64,000 nucleotides of DNA from Deroplatys truncata (GCA_030765065.1 CM060976.1:58884539-58948538); one strand, 5' to 3'; positions 32,464 to 44,715 are shown, counted from the stretch's first letter. Numbers and translations: made by a program. The notes: a model not told the origin generated them from the letters alone.

Positions 32464-33706
32464 CACTACATGATCAAAAGTATCCGGACACCTGGCTGAA
32501 AATGACGTACAAGTTCGTGACGCCCTCTATCGGTAATGCTGGAAGTCAATATGATGTTGGCCCACCCTTAGCCTTCATGACAGCGTTCACTCTCGCAGGC
32601 ATACTTTCAATTAGGTTCTGGAAGGTTTCTTGGGGAATGGCAGCCCATTCTTCACGGAGTGCGGAACTAAGGAGAGGTATCGATGTAGGTTGGCGAGGTC
32701 TGGCACGAAGTCGGCATTCCAAAACATCCCAAAGGTGTTCTATACGATTCAAGTCAGGACTCTGTGCAGGCAAGTCCATTACAGGGATGTTATTGTCGTG
32801 TAACCACTCCGCCACAGCCCATGCAGTATGAACAGGTGCTCGATCGTGTTGAAAGATGCAATCGCCATCCCCGAATTGCTCTTCAACAGTGGGAAGCAAG
32901 AAGGTGCTTAAAATATCAATGTAGGTTTGCGTTCTGATCGTGCCACACAAAACAAGGGGTCCAAGCCCCCTCCAGGAAAAACACGACCACACCATAGAAC
33001 CACCAGCACCTCCGAATTTCACTGTTGGCACTACACACGCTGGCATATGACGTTCACCGGACATTCGCTATACCCACACCCTGTCATCGGATCGCCACAT
33101 TGTGTACCGTGATTCCTCATTCCACACGTTTTGCCACTGTTCAATCGTGTAATGTTGACGCTCCTTACACCAAGCGAGGCGTCGTTTGGCATTTTCCTGC
33201 ATGATGTGTGACTTATGAGCAGCCGCTAGACCATGGAATCCAAGGTTTCTCACCTCACGCCTTACTGTCATAATACTGGGAGTGGATCCTAATGCAGTTT
33301 GGAATTCCTGTGTGATGATCTGGATAGATGTCTGCCTATTACTCTTAACGACCCTCTTCAAATGTCGGCGGTCTCTGTCAGTCAACAGACAAGGTCAGCC
33401 TGTACGTTTTGTGATGTACATGTCCCTTCACGATTCCACTTCACTATCACATCGGTAACAGTTACCTAGGGATGTTTAGGAGTGTGAAAATATCGCGTAC
33501 AGGCTTCTGACACAAGTGACACCCAATCACCTGACCACGTTCGAAGTCCGTGAGTTCCACGGAGCGTCCAATTCTGCTGTTTCACGATGTCTAATGACGA
33601 CTGAGGTCGCGGATAATGAGTACCAGGCAGTAGGTGGCAGCACAATGCACCTAAGATGAAAAACGTATGTTTGTGGGGGTGTCCGGATACTTTTGATCAC
33701 ATAGTG
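32464..33706 (-). mobile_element. Complete but inactive Tc1-like transposon, 1,243 bp
   Basis: The terminal inverted repeats are CACTAYRTGATCAAAAGTAT followed by CCGGACACC, about 29 bp. TA lies directly outside both ends (32,462-32,463 and 33,707-33,708). The single gene inside runs on the minus strand. Length and structure are those of a full-length Tc1-like insertion. The termini are almost identical to each other, so the copy is fairly young, yet its transposase is broken. Confidence 0.95.
32546..33572 (-). pseudogene. Tc1-like DD34E transposase pseudogene
   Basis: The conceptual protein shows VELTDFERGQVIGCHLCQKP (paired-like helix-turn-helix), DVIVKW, LTDRDRRHLKRVVKSNRQTS, WCKERQHYTIEQWQNVW, then [38 protein letters not shown] and [14 protein letters not shown]. 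The FQHD aspartate and PIE-type glutamate (here RIE) are 34 residues apart. Breaks: the expected start codon is ATT (33,570-33,572); frame shifts occur near 33,465 and 33,390; a TAG at 33,068-33,070 replaces a tryptophan codon in VWV-W-RM. The first catalytic aspartate is lost, since NEESRY stands where SDESRY is usual. Two long open pieces remain (33,068-33,385 and 32,546-33,064). It could not catalyse transposition as it stands. Confidence 0.92.
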
Positions 33707-33708
33707 TA

Positions 33709-34099
33709 TTTTTACTCATATGATTACTTACTGGTTAACATCTAAATTGCGTTATTTTTAATGGCTATGAAAGCTGCTTTCTTACAAGTCGAAAAAAACC
33801 TCAGTTTCAAAAATTAATTATTATCTCTGCTGTTTTCAGTTACTTGTTCAAGAGTTTCAAATAAATTTGCCGTGCTACTTTTCAAGAGGTTTCCTCTTAT
33901 GCAGAAGAGAGAACTTTCTTCTGTGACAAGATGTTTGTGTTTAATTTACTTGTCATTTTTAAAAATCAAAACTGAAATTACTAAAATAAGGAACAAATCA
34001 ATATGGATGTTAGTACGTACACAACGTATATAGGCATTTACGAATCGGGAAACATATTTGATAGAGCAAGTTCATAGAAATCCATGGAGAGCTATCAAA
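33709..34099. other. Unannotated spacer
   Basis: AT-rich, with no recognised feature. Confidence 0.4.
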
Positions 34100-34970
34100 T
34101 TTTTTACTTTCTCTACTTCCTGTTTACGGTTAGTAGAAGTATTGTATGTCACCCAAAAATTCTATACAGAGATTTCACCGAAAATACTTGTTTTGAAGCC
34201 CTAAACCGAAAAAGCACTTTAGAAAAAGGTGTGTGTTTGTGTCTGCATCTGTGAAAAACAAAAACCAAAAAGAAAATTATCGATAAATACCAAACTTTGT
34301 ATTATATTCAGCACCTTCCAAAGATGCGATACGAAAGCCTTCAATAAATTCTACCACCGCATCTACCCTTAATATGAAAGAACTTGCAAAATTTTCGATT
34401 TACTCAAAAATTGCTCAAATGATTGTAATTGAAGTACCATGTACTTAAGATATTTAACATGCCAAATAAAATGTATATCTTGAAAACTCTGGTAGCAGCC
34501 TATGAAGTCCCCTTCATTCGGCAGGAATTTTGTATAATTCTGAATAATTGTACACTATAAGAGACAGAAAAAGATGTACTACACAAATAATGTAGATCTT
34601 TACAAAAACACAGTTTATTACAACTAAATTTTGGTGGCATTAGCCATTTCTGAAATATACATTGTTGTTGGTTTGATTTCTTCAACACTATTTTTAAGGC
34701 ACTGTGATTATTCATTTCTTTCTAGCAATATCATGGAAAAAATGTGGAATTTGTAGGGCAGCATATATCAACTATCTTTTAAACATTTGACTACCCATTC
34801 GGTTTTCTCTGTTCACCCTTGTGCCTTTAAATAAATGTGTAATAAAGCCATATCTGTAAAGGCTCATCTCGGTTATAAAATATATGGAAAAATAAACTTT
34901 CGTGTTAATAGATTCTGAAATATACATATATAAAAATAAACGATAGTTGGTAGGGAAACCTAATCTTCGA
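34100..34970 (+). repeat. Family R copy (subfamily 1-like), diverged
   Basis: The head TTTTTTACTTTCTCTACTTC has an altered palindrome (CTGTTTACGGTTAGTAG). The ACCCAAAAATTCTATACAGA and TGATTGTAATTGAAGTACCA blocks follow. The tail ends AACGATAGTTGGTAGGGAAA without a clear terminal hairpin. Confidence 0.8.
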
Positions 34971-35310
34971 TGTTTTTAAACTTTTGTTACCTGTGCAATT
35001 TCCAGTAGATACAGAAAGGTTTGTCCCTGTGAGGAGTGACATTTAAGTAGAGGTGGAGTTTGAAACCCGAGCTCAGATATCTAGCAACTGAGAATGCATT
35101 TGTCCCATCATTAGTGCATATTACTTCCTATCCCCATTCTCTATTTGCTGGGTAAACATTTTTATCAATAACGAAAGTAATAGACTCTACCAAGAAAATA
35201 TGTTATTGTTTTACACCTACTATAACAAAGCACACTATAGCGATGGAATAGATGCCAAAACCTCTAACTCAGCATTCGATGTTATTTAATTTTGCCAGTT
35301 TACGTTTCAT
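34971..35310. other. Unannotated spacer
   Basis: Nothing recognised. Confidence 0.4.
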
Positions 35311-35790
35311 TTCTGGGGTTCGCAGTGGTTAGAGCAATGGTTTCGTTTCCGGCGCTCGTACTGAGGATTTTGGATTCGATTACAGGCTCTGGGGTGGGGA
35401 TGTTAAGTCGGTCCAATCCATGCCTTCATTTCTGCCTTGCTGATGTGAAGTATTCAAAGGCCCAACGTGGTTTGGAGTCCACGGTAAAAGCTGTAGGTCC
35501 TATCATTTCGTCCTCATCATCACCATAGCATTTGAAGTAACGGATTCCGCCCTCTGTGTGCCTCCACCTCAGAAATTAATCCAGTCATCGCTTGGTGGAA
35601 TGAGGTATCCCCCGAAGGTCATATGGGGAGCATTAGAGACGACATTTCATTTCTGCTGCCTTTCTCATTCCTATAGAAGATGAACTGTGCTGCACATTAT
35701 CGAAAATCCATTTGCGACCAGACACATACTAAGACAAGAAGCACAATGGCTGCAAGCCGGTTTTGAAATAATTAATGATGATAAAGCTCT
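35311..35790 (+). repeat. Possible tRNA-derived SINE with GAT-rich tail
   Basis: GGTTCGCAGTGGTTAGAGCA is A-box-like, and TTGGATTCGATTACAGG (about 35,370-35,386) is B-box-like. They are separated as in tRNA-related SINEs. A body of about 390 bp, more GC-rich than its surroundings, ends at ATAATTAATGATGATAAAGC. Only one copy is present in the window, so the assignment is tentative. Confidence 0.45.
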
Positions 35791-35861
35791 ATATCTCTGA
35801 CTTAATTAGCGGTAAGCATGAAACTGAGGAATCAAGAGATAAACTGAGAATCTCGTATCAA

Positions 35862-35951
35862 AAAATGCCTGTTGTGTTACATTTGCATGACTTCCTCTAC
35901 CTAATATTGTTCATTTTATATAGCTTCCACAAAATATTCTTACCAAAGCTT
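35862..35951 (-). repeat. Family R tail fragment, minus strand
   Basis: AAAATGCCTGTTGTGTTACA, GCATGACTTCCTCTACC and a short tail segment abut the head of the plus-strand copy that follows, in inverted orientation. Confidence 0.65.
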
Positions 35952-36814
35952 GTTACTTTCTCTACCACGTACGTAGGAGGTAGAGAAGGTAGTACATTCC
36001 ACCCATAATTTCGATACCGAGATTTCACCCTAAATACATTTTTTGAGGACTCTTAAATAAAAAAAAAACACTTTTAGAAAAAAGTCCATATGTGTGTTTG
36101 TGCACAGCGTGACTCAAAAGCGAAAATTCGAATAAATACTAAGCGTCGTATTTGGATTCACTACCTTCCAAAGATGCAACACGAAGATTTTCAAGAAAAT
36201 CCCCCACCCTAAACTACCCTTTACATGCAACATGTTTTTAAAATTTTTACTTTCCATAAAATTGCCCTAACGATTTTTTATTAACACCATTATTAAATAT
36301 ATTTACAGGACAAATAAAATGTATATCATGAATTCTCTGGGAAGAGCCTGTAGAAGTCCACCTCGTTTGGAAGAAATTTGTATAATATTGTATAACTGGT
36401 AAACGTTAAGCGATAGACGAATGTAATACCTAAAGTGTAGATCTCTTTTAAACACACAATTTATTTGCAATAACTTTTTTGTGGCATAAGCCGTTTCCGA
36501 GATATCCGTTATGAATGGTTCGAATTGTTCGGTACCTTTGTCATTCTTTTCAATATTCATTGTTTCATATTGTTTCTCGCGATTGCATGCCAAGAGTATG
36601 CAATTTTAAAGGGAGTACACAGTATCCAGTTCTTAAACATTTCAATATCGCTATTCCCTTTATATTTATAACGAAATGAGTAATTCGACTATTACCGGAA
36701 AGTTTTATCTCGATTAAAGTGAAGTAAATAGGAAAATAAACTTTCGTATGAATAATCTTTATACCCACTAATAAGCAATATGAATAGAGAAAGTCATGTG
36801 AATGTAACACATGA
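35952..36814 (+). repeat. Family R copy, full length (subfamily 1)
   Basis: A model copy. The head GTTACTTTCTCTACCACGTA forms a near-perfect inverted repeat with GGAGGTAGAGAAGGTAGTAC. The tail has ATAGAGAAAGTC, then the ATGTGAATGTAACACAT hairpin, then GAGGTTTTC. Confidence 0.92.
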
Positions 36815-36820
36815 GGTTTT

Positions 36821-37062
36821 CAAAAAAGGTGTGTATGTGTGTGAACAGCATAACTCAAAAACGAAAAGTCGGATAAATACCAATGCGTCCAGTTCTTAAA
36901 CATTTGACTATCGCTATTTCCTTTGTATCTATTATGAAATGTGTAATTTCCGGAAACGTTTATCGGGAAGAAAATGAAGAGGATAGTAAAATAAACTTTC
37001 GTAATAATAATTTGTATACCCACTAGTAAACGATAGAAGGTACAGAAAGTGAAGTGAATACA
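36821..37062 (+). repeat. Family R deletion derivative
   Basis: Only the microsatellite block (GGTGTGTATGTGTGTGAACA, then GCATAACTCAAAAACG) and the last quarter remain, joined at ATACCAATGCGTCCAGTTCT. It ends GGTACAGAAAGTGAAGTGAA, in tandem with the previous copy. Confidence 0.85.
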
Positions 37063-37063
37063 C

Positions 37064-38710
37064 ACTTTTTCTATCTGCTTCAAGTTAATCGTGGTAAGCC
37101 CTTACAGAAACAGATTTATTACATATTTCATTGAAGTTACAAGGGAGACAGAGGAAACCGAATATGTAGTCATATGTTTAAAAACGATTAGCATATGCTG
37201 ACAAAGAAATTCCATACTGTTTCCATGATATCGCGAGCAACAACTGAAAACCGACAGCACATTTAAAAATGACAAAGTATTGAAAATTAAAACCAATGAT
37301 AGCGGAAATAGCTGTTCACCAAGACTTATTTGAAATAAATTGTGTAATTTGTTATCGTAATTATTGACGTGAATATAATTAAATAAAGAAATAATAGTCA
37401 GATATGGAAATAGTTCCAATAAACAATTTGCGTATATTAAATCAGTATGTAATGTCACAAGTAGGAGTTGAAATGTTTGTCCGGTACGATGAAGATAATT
37501 AAGAAGTCAGGATAGCCAAAATCATTAGTATCAGCCGAAATAGATAACTCGTTAGCTTAAAGATTCTGGAAATTCAGTTAGATTATAAGCTCAGTACGTT
37601 TTCAGGGACGTAGGCAGAATTATGGAAAAAAGAAAGGCATTTAAATCCTGAGAATTTAGCTAGACCCCTTGGTAACAGAGGCACATGTAGGATGTTTAAG
37701 CATTGGCTGAGCGTGGAAAATAATTTGGCATGGAGTAACGAAGTAGGTGGAGTAATTTTAGATTCAGCGGTACTTGTCCATGTGATATTTTAAGCGCCCG
37801 GTAGCGCGCTTGAGTGAGTAGCGGCTATCACGAGGGATTTTGCCGGTCAATATTTCAGTGACTCACGGCAGGTTACGCTTAGTTTCTTTTATGACGGAAA
37901 CAATTATTTCCAACCATAACATTGATACTGTAGAAGTTAGCAGGTATAATAGCTCAGTTATAATTGAGGATGCTGCGATTCATAATTAAGTCCATTTCTT
38001 CATCCCTAACGGTCATCAAATCAATTCGATAACTCAAACATAAGTTCACAGTAAATTAAACGGATGTTGTCATTTAACAATATGCTACGCATACCCTGTG
38101 AGGAAGATCTCGTAGCTTACCACTGGAACAGCTGGCGCACGAGACAAAAGACCGGGCTACAACATTACGGCTGCAGAATCACCAACGAAGCAGGAAAAGT
38201 TATCGGCTTCAAAAGTGACACCCATCGTTGCCATAGCAATTTTAAATATATCTACACTTTTTGTGTAGTATGTAGTTGATGTTCTACCAGTTGCACAAAA
38301 TTATAAAAATTTCTTCCGGACGAAGAAAGCTTCACAGACTATTCTCAGAAAAGTCGACATAAACCTACATCCATTTGTCATACAAATATCTGTATACATA
38401 TTGTTAGATACATTTTTGAGAAAAATCAAACATTTTTTAAAATCTTTCATTAAAGGGTAGTATGGGGTGGAGGATTTTAATGAAACTCTTCTTGTCGTAT
38501 CCTTCTAACAGTCTAAACTTAAATACCAAGTTTATTGTTTATCCGGCTTTTCGTTTTTGAGTTATGCTGCTCACATACACACACATTACATTTTTTCTTA
38601 AGGGGGTGTTTTTGGGTATTAAGTGCAATTTCCGCTAAAATTTCGATATTGAATTTTGTGTGCAATAGATAACTTCCTCTACTTACTGTAAGCACGTAGT
38701 AGAGAAAGTA
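37064..38710 (-). repeat. Family R copy (minus) split by an 886-bp insertion
   Basis: The first part runs from ACTTTTTCTATCTGCTTCAA to TTGAAATAAATTGTGT at about 37,349. The second resumes at TATATCTACACTTTTTGTGT (about 38,250) and ends with the head CTCTACTTACTGTAAGCACG, then TAGTAGAGAAAGTA. Both parts fit a single minus-strand copy in the correct order. Confidence 0.8.
37355..38239. mobile_element. Unclassified insertion with possible AATTT duplication
   Basis: It is bounded by AATTT on each side (about 37,350-37,354 and 38,240-38,244), so a 5-bp target duplication is plausible. The ends GTTATCG and the complement of the right end, GCTATGG, are only loosely similar. An open frame of 71 codons at 38,064-38,279 crosses the right end and has no recognised motif. 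Unclassified. Confidence 0.4.
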
Positions 38711-39289
38711 ACACATTCCGAAGAAGTGGGTTGGCTGTTTAATGCAGGTTATAATTCGGTTACTTCTTTAGATAAACGAAGGAATCACTTTTATGACTGT
38801 GAAATCGTTTGGCTTAAAGATATTGTGTAACAACTGTAATTTGATTAATGAAAGAACATTTTAGTCATAATTAAAAGTAGGTTCTTAAGAAAATATGTAG
38901 AAGAAGAGACAATTAATTCCCTAACTGCTAAGTTAAGTGCACTTGGTGCTGAAATTATACATTTTTGTGATTTTCAAACGATTTATTTGCATATTTGTAA
39001 CATAATTGTAATAGAAAATTCATCTTTGTAGCCCTATATACTTAATATTTAAAAGAATAGTTTCAACAGATTTGAGTCATGTGAAATGCCTCACGAAATG
39101 AAAACCTTAAACATTTAAAATGTTGCATATTGTTTTTCAATTATAATTATTTACAATCAGGAATTAAAGTTGGTGTAATATTAAAACTTTTCTTTTAAAA
39201 GATAATGAAGTATGCAACATTGTTAGGTTCCAAATAAACAACAGTTAAGTTATTATTAATCATGCACTATATAAAACCTCAAATCCTAA
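38711..39289. other. Unannotated AT-rich spacer
   Basis: No recognised feature. Confidence 0.45.
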
Positions 39290-40210
39290 ATTATGATGTC
39301 CCGAGACAGTAACTTAAAGTGGATGAATATATTTAAATATTTTGGCAATGTTTATGATACATTTTTTGGTATTGCAAAATCAGTGCCTACGCCTGAGAAC
39401 AAGGCTAGAGTTTGGCACGCAAGGTCCAACTCACTCTGCAAGGTGACAGTCAATGGCTTTGAATCTACCGGACAGAAGCTTTCGCCGCATCCTTCACTGT
39501 AACCTCAAATTTCATAAGTACAAATTTATTCCTGATGAACGTCCTCGAATAAAGTTTTATAAACAGTTTACTGACGTTTTGAATGCTAATCTAATGTTCT
39601 GAACAGACTGATTATCGGATGACGCAAGTTTCGATTTTTTGATTATGTAAATAAACAGAATTTCCGCTATTGGAGCGATGATCAGCCGTTAAAAGTGTAG
39701 GCAGGAACCCTTAAAAGTTTTGAACGCCACAGTCTAAAATTAATGGTCTCTTGTTAGCGTCTCTGCATTTGGAAATCTCGGCCCGTACTTGGTCGTGCTC
39801 TGACCGTCAGAACGATACCAACAAAGCTTCATAATGTTGAAAATTCCTGACGCAATTAATTTTGATGTGAATTATGTTTTCAGCAAGATGGTTCCACAAC
39901 GCGTACTGTTCGTGATTTAATGAACTATCTTCAATACATGTTTCTTGCCTGGCCGCCAAGATCTCCTAACCTGACTGCAGATAATTACTTCCTATTGGGT
40001 TATTTGAAAAGTAAAATATATCGCAATAAGCATGCACTATCATCCAGAAAAGAAAAGTAAAGAACAAATTAGTGTCATCGAACCGTTTTGTTTGGGCGAG
40101 TCATAGAGAACGTTCATAGCAGATTGCAGGAATGTATTTGTTGGTGCGTATGTACTTACAAAATATAGTATTTAAAACTAATAAGACATAAATAAGATAA
40201 GATTACTTCA
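39290..40210 (+). pseudogene. Degenerate mariner-superfamily transposase
   Basis: Pieces in several frames: ALNLPDRSFRRILHCNLKFH (helix-turn-helix), ERPRIKFYKQFTDVLNANLM, SDDASFDFF-YVNKQNFRYW (region of the first catalytic aspartate, near 39,615-39,680), FQQDGSTTRTVRDLMNY (second aspartate, near 39,888), WPPRSPNLTADNYFL, GYLKSKIY and ENVHSRLQECI. This is the same broad insect family as the 17.7-kb relic, of the FQQDGAxxHT..DLTPLDYFLWG type. Multiple stops and indels are present. Terminal repeats were not found. One further open piece at 39,293-39,502 belongs to the same element. Confidence 0.75.
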
Positions 40211-40499
40211 ATAAATGTTTTCTCTTTTAATTCGCCCCGAGTGTCCCACAACCGGGCTATTTAAGTCATTATATCCCAGTGCCGCACGCTATAGTTGCAG
40301 AGCTAAGAAGTAATGTGAAGAAATCGAGTAATCTCTGCTGTTAAAATTCTTCTGCCAAGATCTTATCTCTTAATTGGACTGCATCTCCGCAATTTTTGAC
40401 TTCTGAGACAGCAGTATGTGTGTTTTTTTTGCCTTGCAACACCGCTAGGAGCTGCAACGAAGCACTGTTTATTAGATACAATAATTTTTGAACGTGCAT

Positions 40500-40752
40500 C
40501 CTTATTTTTTAACTTTGCATAAAGTTGAACGTCCTTTTACCTGCAGGCCAAATCGGATGGTGAATGAATGAAATGGTTGAGATGATTCTAAAATGGAACT
40601 AGGGTTCCTAGAGCTTAGAGCTCCGATATTCGTCTTCTCAGGATAAGTGAAAACCATGGGAAAAACTTTATCCAGGTAACTCATCCTAACCGAGATTCGA
40701 ACTTGGAACCTACTGAATGTGTGGCAGACACACTACCCCCTCACCATAGATG
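40500..40752 (-). repeat. Possible tRNA-derived SINE
   Basis: On the minus strand ATGGTGAGGGGGTAGTGTGT is A-box-like and CAAGTTCGAATCTCGG (B-box at 40,692-40,704) follows at tRNA spacing. The body ends in AAGTTAAAAAATAAGG, an A-rich 3' end. Single copy in the window; boundaries estimated. Confidence 0.5.
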
Positions 40753-41003
40753 TGGGACTGTTTGAGGTTTTTTTCTGTTTGTAATTCTTTGTCATTTTCT
40801 ATGTTTGGGACATTTTTCTATTTTACGCTATTATTTCGACTCTTTTTTGCCTTTTGCGTCTTTATTTTATTTGTTTGCATTTACATTGAGGTAGTAACAA
40901 TACATCAGATGAGTTTTCAAACATCAGAAAATTCACTACTGAACTGAGATAACGTAGATAAAACAATTTTATATATCCTTTACTTCCACTCCAGTAAAAA
41001 AAA

Positions 41004-41920
41004 TTCTGATGTGTTACACTCACATGACTTTCTCTACTCTTGTACAAACTACTTTTACAAACGCTTATTCTCCATATACTTCATGTTAATCGAGATAAAC
41101 ATTTGCAGACTCTATCTTATTGCTAATTTTCTTGTAGATGTAAGGGGATAATATATTTACAAGGGCGATTTTTAAATATAGTAGCCTTTAAGCACATACA
41201 TATCTCTTCATAGCTGGTTGCTAGGTGCACCATTCCCTTTCCCACAGATTAATACTCTTTGCATATCCAAGACAAAAACATGAAAAACGAATTCCCATTT
41301 GAGAAAATATGTATTGAAAAATTTAAGGGAATAACAAGAAATATCTTGAAAATGGTTCACTCAACAAAAAAATGTATGTGACATAAATTGTGTATTTTAA
41401 CGCGATCTACATTTTTTGTGTAGTAAAATTTTGTCTACCTCTTATGGTTTACCATTTATGCAAAAGTCGTTCACAATGAAGAATACTTTTGGAGACATTC
41501 CCAGAAAATTCAAGATATACATTTTATTTGTCATAAAAATATGTTAAACATATGATATTTTAATCAAAATCGTTAGAGTCATTTTTGAGAAAATTAAAAT
41601 TTTCGAAAAATCTTTCATGTAAAGGGTAATCTTGGCTGGGGGGATTTTCTTGAAAACCTTCGTGTCGCATCCTTGGAAGATACTGAACCTAAATACCAAG
41701 TTTGGTGCTTATCTGACTGTTCGTTTCTGAGTTATGCTGTTCACAGACACACAGACACACAGACACACACACAGACACACACACGGACATGTTTCCAAAA
41801 ATGCCTTTTTTGGATTCAGGGAGTCTCAAAACATGTATTTCCGGTGAAATCTCGGTATCGAATTTTTGGGTGGAATACAATACTTCCCCTACCTACTATA
41901 CGTAGTAGAAAAAGTAAAAA
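41004..41920 (-). repeat. Family R copy, full length (subfamily 2), minus strand
   Basis: It starts TTCTGATGTGTTACACTCAC, then ATGACTTTCTCTACTCTTGT, and ends CCCCTACCTACTATACGTAG, then TAGAAAAAGTAAAAAA. The (CA)n block contains alternating ACAC and ACAG units. It is among the best-preserved copies. Confidence 0.92.
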
Positions 41921-42839
41921 ACATTACTGCTTAATGGTTAGTCTGGAAAAAGCTGCTTGTGGATGGAGGGATCCCTATTGCTAAGTATAAGCAGGGAAGC
42001 TTTTCCGTTTTTCGTGTTTATAAGAGCATACAGTTAGATTGATATTGTCCTTGTGTCTTTTTATAGGCTGTGAAGTTTTCTTCATTGATATTGAAGTTTG
42101 TATAATCTGGTCAGTGCTAAACGTTTGCAAAATAGCTTCGAAAATAATTTACTTGTGTTCTTTTCAGATTCTTCAAACCAGAACATGGAATATATATTTT
42201 AGTTAGTTTTCTAAATTATCTCATTATTGTTCTTATACTCACCATTTTACTTGCATAGCAGCTATGTCCATCTATAAATTAATCTGAAACTTCCTGTATA
42301 CTAATTTTAGCAAATTAAATCACATGTTTATATTACTCTTTATCATTATTATGCCATTTTAAAGAAGTCTTTTTATAGGTTTTTTTCAAACATTTTTAGG
42401 TCATCATATAACACATCGCTAATCAATATTACTTTAACGTAACTATAGTCTCCTGAGTGCACCTATGAATTTTTACAATTTTACATCATGCATGCAATTA
42501 ATACAGATCACTAGATTGATTAGAAAGGGGAAGATATCGTTGCGTGAAAGTTTAGCTACCCTATCCTGTTCGGGTCCAAAGTAGTTAGGAAAGGTTTCGT
42601 TAGCATCAACACGCTCAAAGGATAACCGCCCAAGTATCCTGTACCGATGGAAAAATTGCATATTAATACAAAGTTATAACTGGAATACCAAAGTTAAATA
42701 AAAATTGTTATACACAGAGTGTGCATGCACAAAGTCAGTATATCCCTATATTAAATTGAAACTCACCTGATGTAAAAGTACATATACCCTGTATTTATTT
42801 ATTTATTTATTTAAATGTTTCTCCTTATATCTTGCATGT
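41921..42839. other. Unannotated AT-rich spacer with (TTTA)n
   Basis: A short TTTA tetranucleotide repeat lies at 42,792-42,813. No genes or dispersed repeats were recognised. Confidence 0.45.
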
Positions 42840-43350
42840 TAGTACCCCCATGGTCTTTAATGCGATATATCGCACATTCGTTTTTGAACATGACTTTTGC
42901 CTTCTGAGCCATTCTTTGGAATTTTTGCAGCATCCGACACAAGCATCAACACGTCTCTCCAAATCACCATCTGAAAAATCTTCATTGGCATTCACAGGAA
43001 CGCCAACATCTCATTTTCAGATCAACTTTGATGTGTTTCCTCAAGATTGATTCCGGTATCCCCAACTTTGGAGCACGTTTCCGTATAGATTTTACCGGAG
43101 ATTGTTCATAGATTTTTTCAGTTAGTACAAAGTCCAAGTCTGGTGGATGGTCTTCCAATTCTCGGGCGTTGCTAACATTGCCCATTAAAAATGCTTTCTT
43201 TTCCCACGCTAACAAAGTTTTCTTTGTCGGTGCTGCTTTCACAAAACCGCGCAACGAAATCGTCGTGACATTTTTAATTGATTTGCCATTAATTTGACGC
43301 TCATGAACTCACACAGCGGCCACCTCAATTGTGTAATCGCTTGTGTAATC
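42840..43350 (-). pseudogene. N-terminal half of a mariner-superfamily transposase, relic
   Basis: The minus-strand frame reads AAPTKKTLLAWEKKAF, then LEDHPPDLDFVLTEKIYEQS and PVKSIRKRAPKLGIPESIL, then HIKVDLKMRCWR. The order of a WxxxF helix, a proline-rich linker, SPxKSxRxxAxxLGI and a DLKMxPW-like segment is the usual two-helix-turn-helix N-terminus of insect mariner-superfamily transposases. The catalytic domain is not recognisable downstream (toward 42,840). It is probably related to the 39.3-kb family. Truncated and inactive. Confidence 0.65.
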
Positions 43351-44429
43351 GCCATTCTTTCAATATATTGGCATTAACTAATCTTCAGTCACATGATTCA
43401 TTGCGTCGATAACAATCTATCATCTAAATTACTCACGTAATTTGAATTTGATATAGTGGTACGGATTTTGTGCGCACACTGTACATAGCAAAGGGATGTT
43501 GCGATGTTTATTCATAATTGAGGAATGTCTGAGTCCTCGGATTCTCTGTCTCCAAATCACAGCCTCATATTCCTTACTTTGCTTAAGAAGGAGAATCAAT
43601 ACGAACTCCGTTAAAGTCAAAAGCAAACACATTCAAGAGTCTGGCGTCCTCTTGGTTTATTTAAACGAACCTTCTCTAAGTGGCAGGAAATTGAAAGTAA
43701 CTTTCCACCAACATTCCTCCCTGCTGACGCGCTGAATTGTTTAGAAAGCAAAAGTAAACGCTATCAGCCAAGTGGCGAGACAAATTGTTCGTTAAAATGT
43801 TTAGTCTGTGATTACCGCTGCTGGAAATTCGGTTCGAGCATCTCATTCCTCAAATTATTTGAATTCTCTGCACTAAAAGCCTAGGCTAAAGCGGATCGTT
43901 TCAACTGTTTATTCTCCGATTTCCGGTTTATAACATCCGCTCTCTGCAGAGCTTCAGAAGTTAGATTTTAAAGTGGAACTCCTTTTCCATAAACAAGGGT
44001 TAATCGATGCAATGATCCGAAGTTTTCTTAGTTGTCGTAGGTTAGGAGAAAGTATTTAGCAGCATTTTGGCTGGAACACAGTGCTTAGATTCGGGTGATT
44101 AAATCAAGAAACAAAGAAACAATTTCAAATAAAGGATCTGGTTTCTTCGTTTATCTGGTGTTGAATCACTTTTATTAGGATTCGAAATTTGTATATAACA
44201 ATTTTCATACCAGATTTCATCCTTCGATATTTCGTGTGAACAATTGAATGGAACCGGGCTTTTCCAATCACCCGCAGCAATTCAGGTGAAGAAATATCAC
44301 GAAGTCTACAAACTTTCCTAGGTTTCGTCATTTAAAATACCTTTCTACAAGGTATACCTGCATGTATCTGACAGAGTGCGATATAAACTTGCGCAACTGT
44401 GTTTTTCTAACTATTGTAACCAATTACTT
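43351..44429. other. Unannotated spacer
   Basis: Open frames of 67-79 codons on both strands overlap each other and show no motif. No repeat copy was recognised. Confidence 0.4.
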
Positions 44430-44715
44430 TTATTTATGGACGCTCTTTAACTGCTATGGTCCTTAGCATTCCATTCTATATTGGGTGTGAAGGATCGGTA
44501 GTTTCGCTCAGAGGCCTCTTTATCAGGCTTGAGGTTTTTTACGTGCCGTAAATCTACAGTAGGCGACCACCAGCTTTACCGCACTGCTGAAGGAAACCAT
44601 GCTAAGAATTTTTACACCCAAAAATAATCCATCGCCCTCCGTCGGGTTTGAACCCGTGACCTCGGGAACTAGAGGTTAGCATGGTAACCACTACGCCACG
44701 TAGGACAACATTATC
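44430..44715 (-). repeat. SINE A, second copy
   Basis: On the minus strand it begins GTTGTCCTACGTGGCGTAGT, then GGTTACCATGCTAACCTCTA, with B-box GGGTTCAAACCC. The body blocks AATTCTTAGCATGG, TAGATTTACGGCACGTAAA and CCTGATAAAGAGGCCTCTGA follow, ending CCATAAATAAAAG. It is collinear with 11,675-11,955 over the full length, which fixes the family at about 280 bp. Confidence 0.88.

Noticed and set aside
32502-32831. A 109-codon plus-strand gene
   Set aside because: It is the antisense frame of the Tc1-like transposase.
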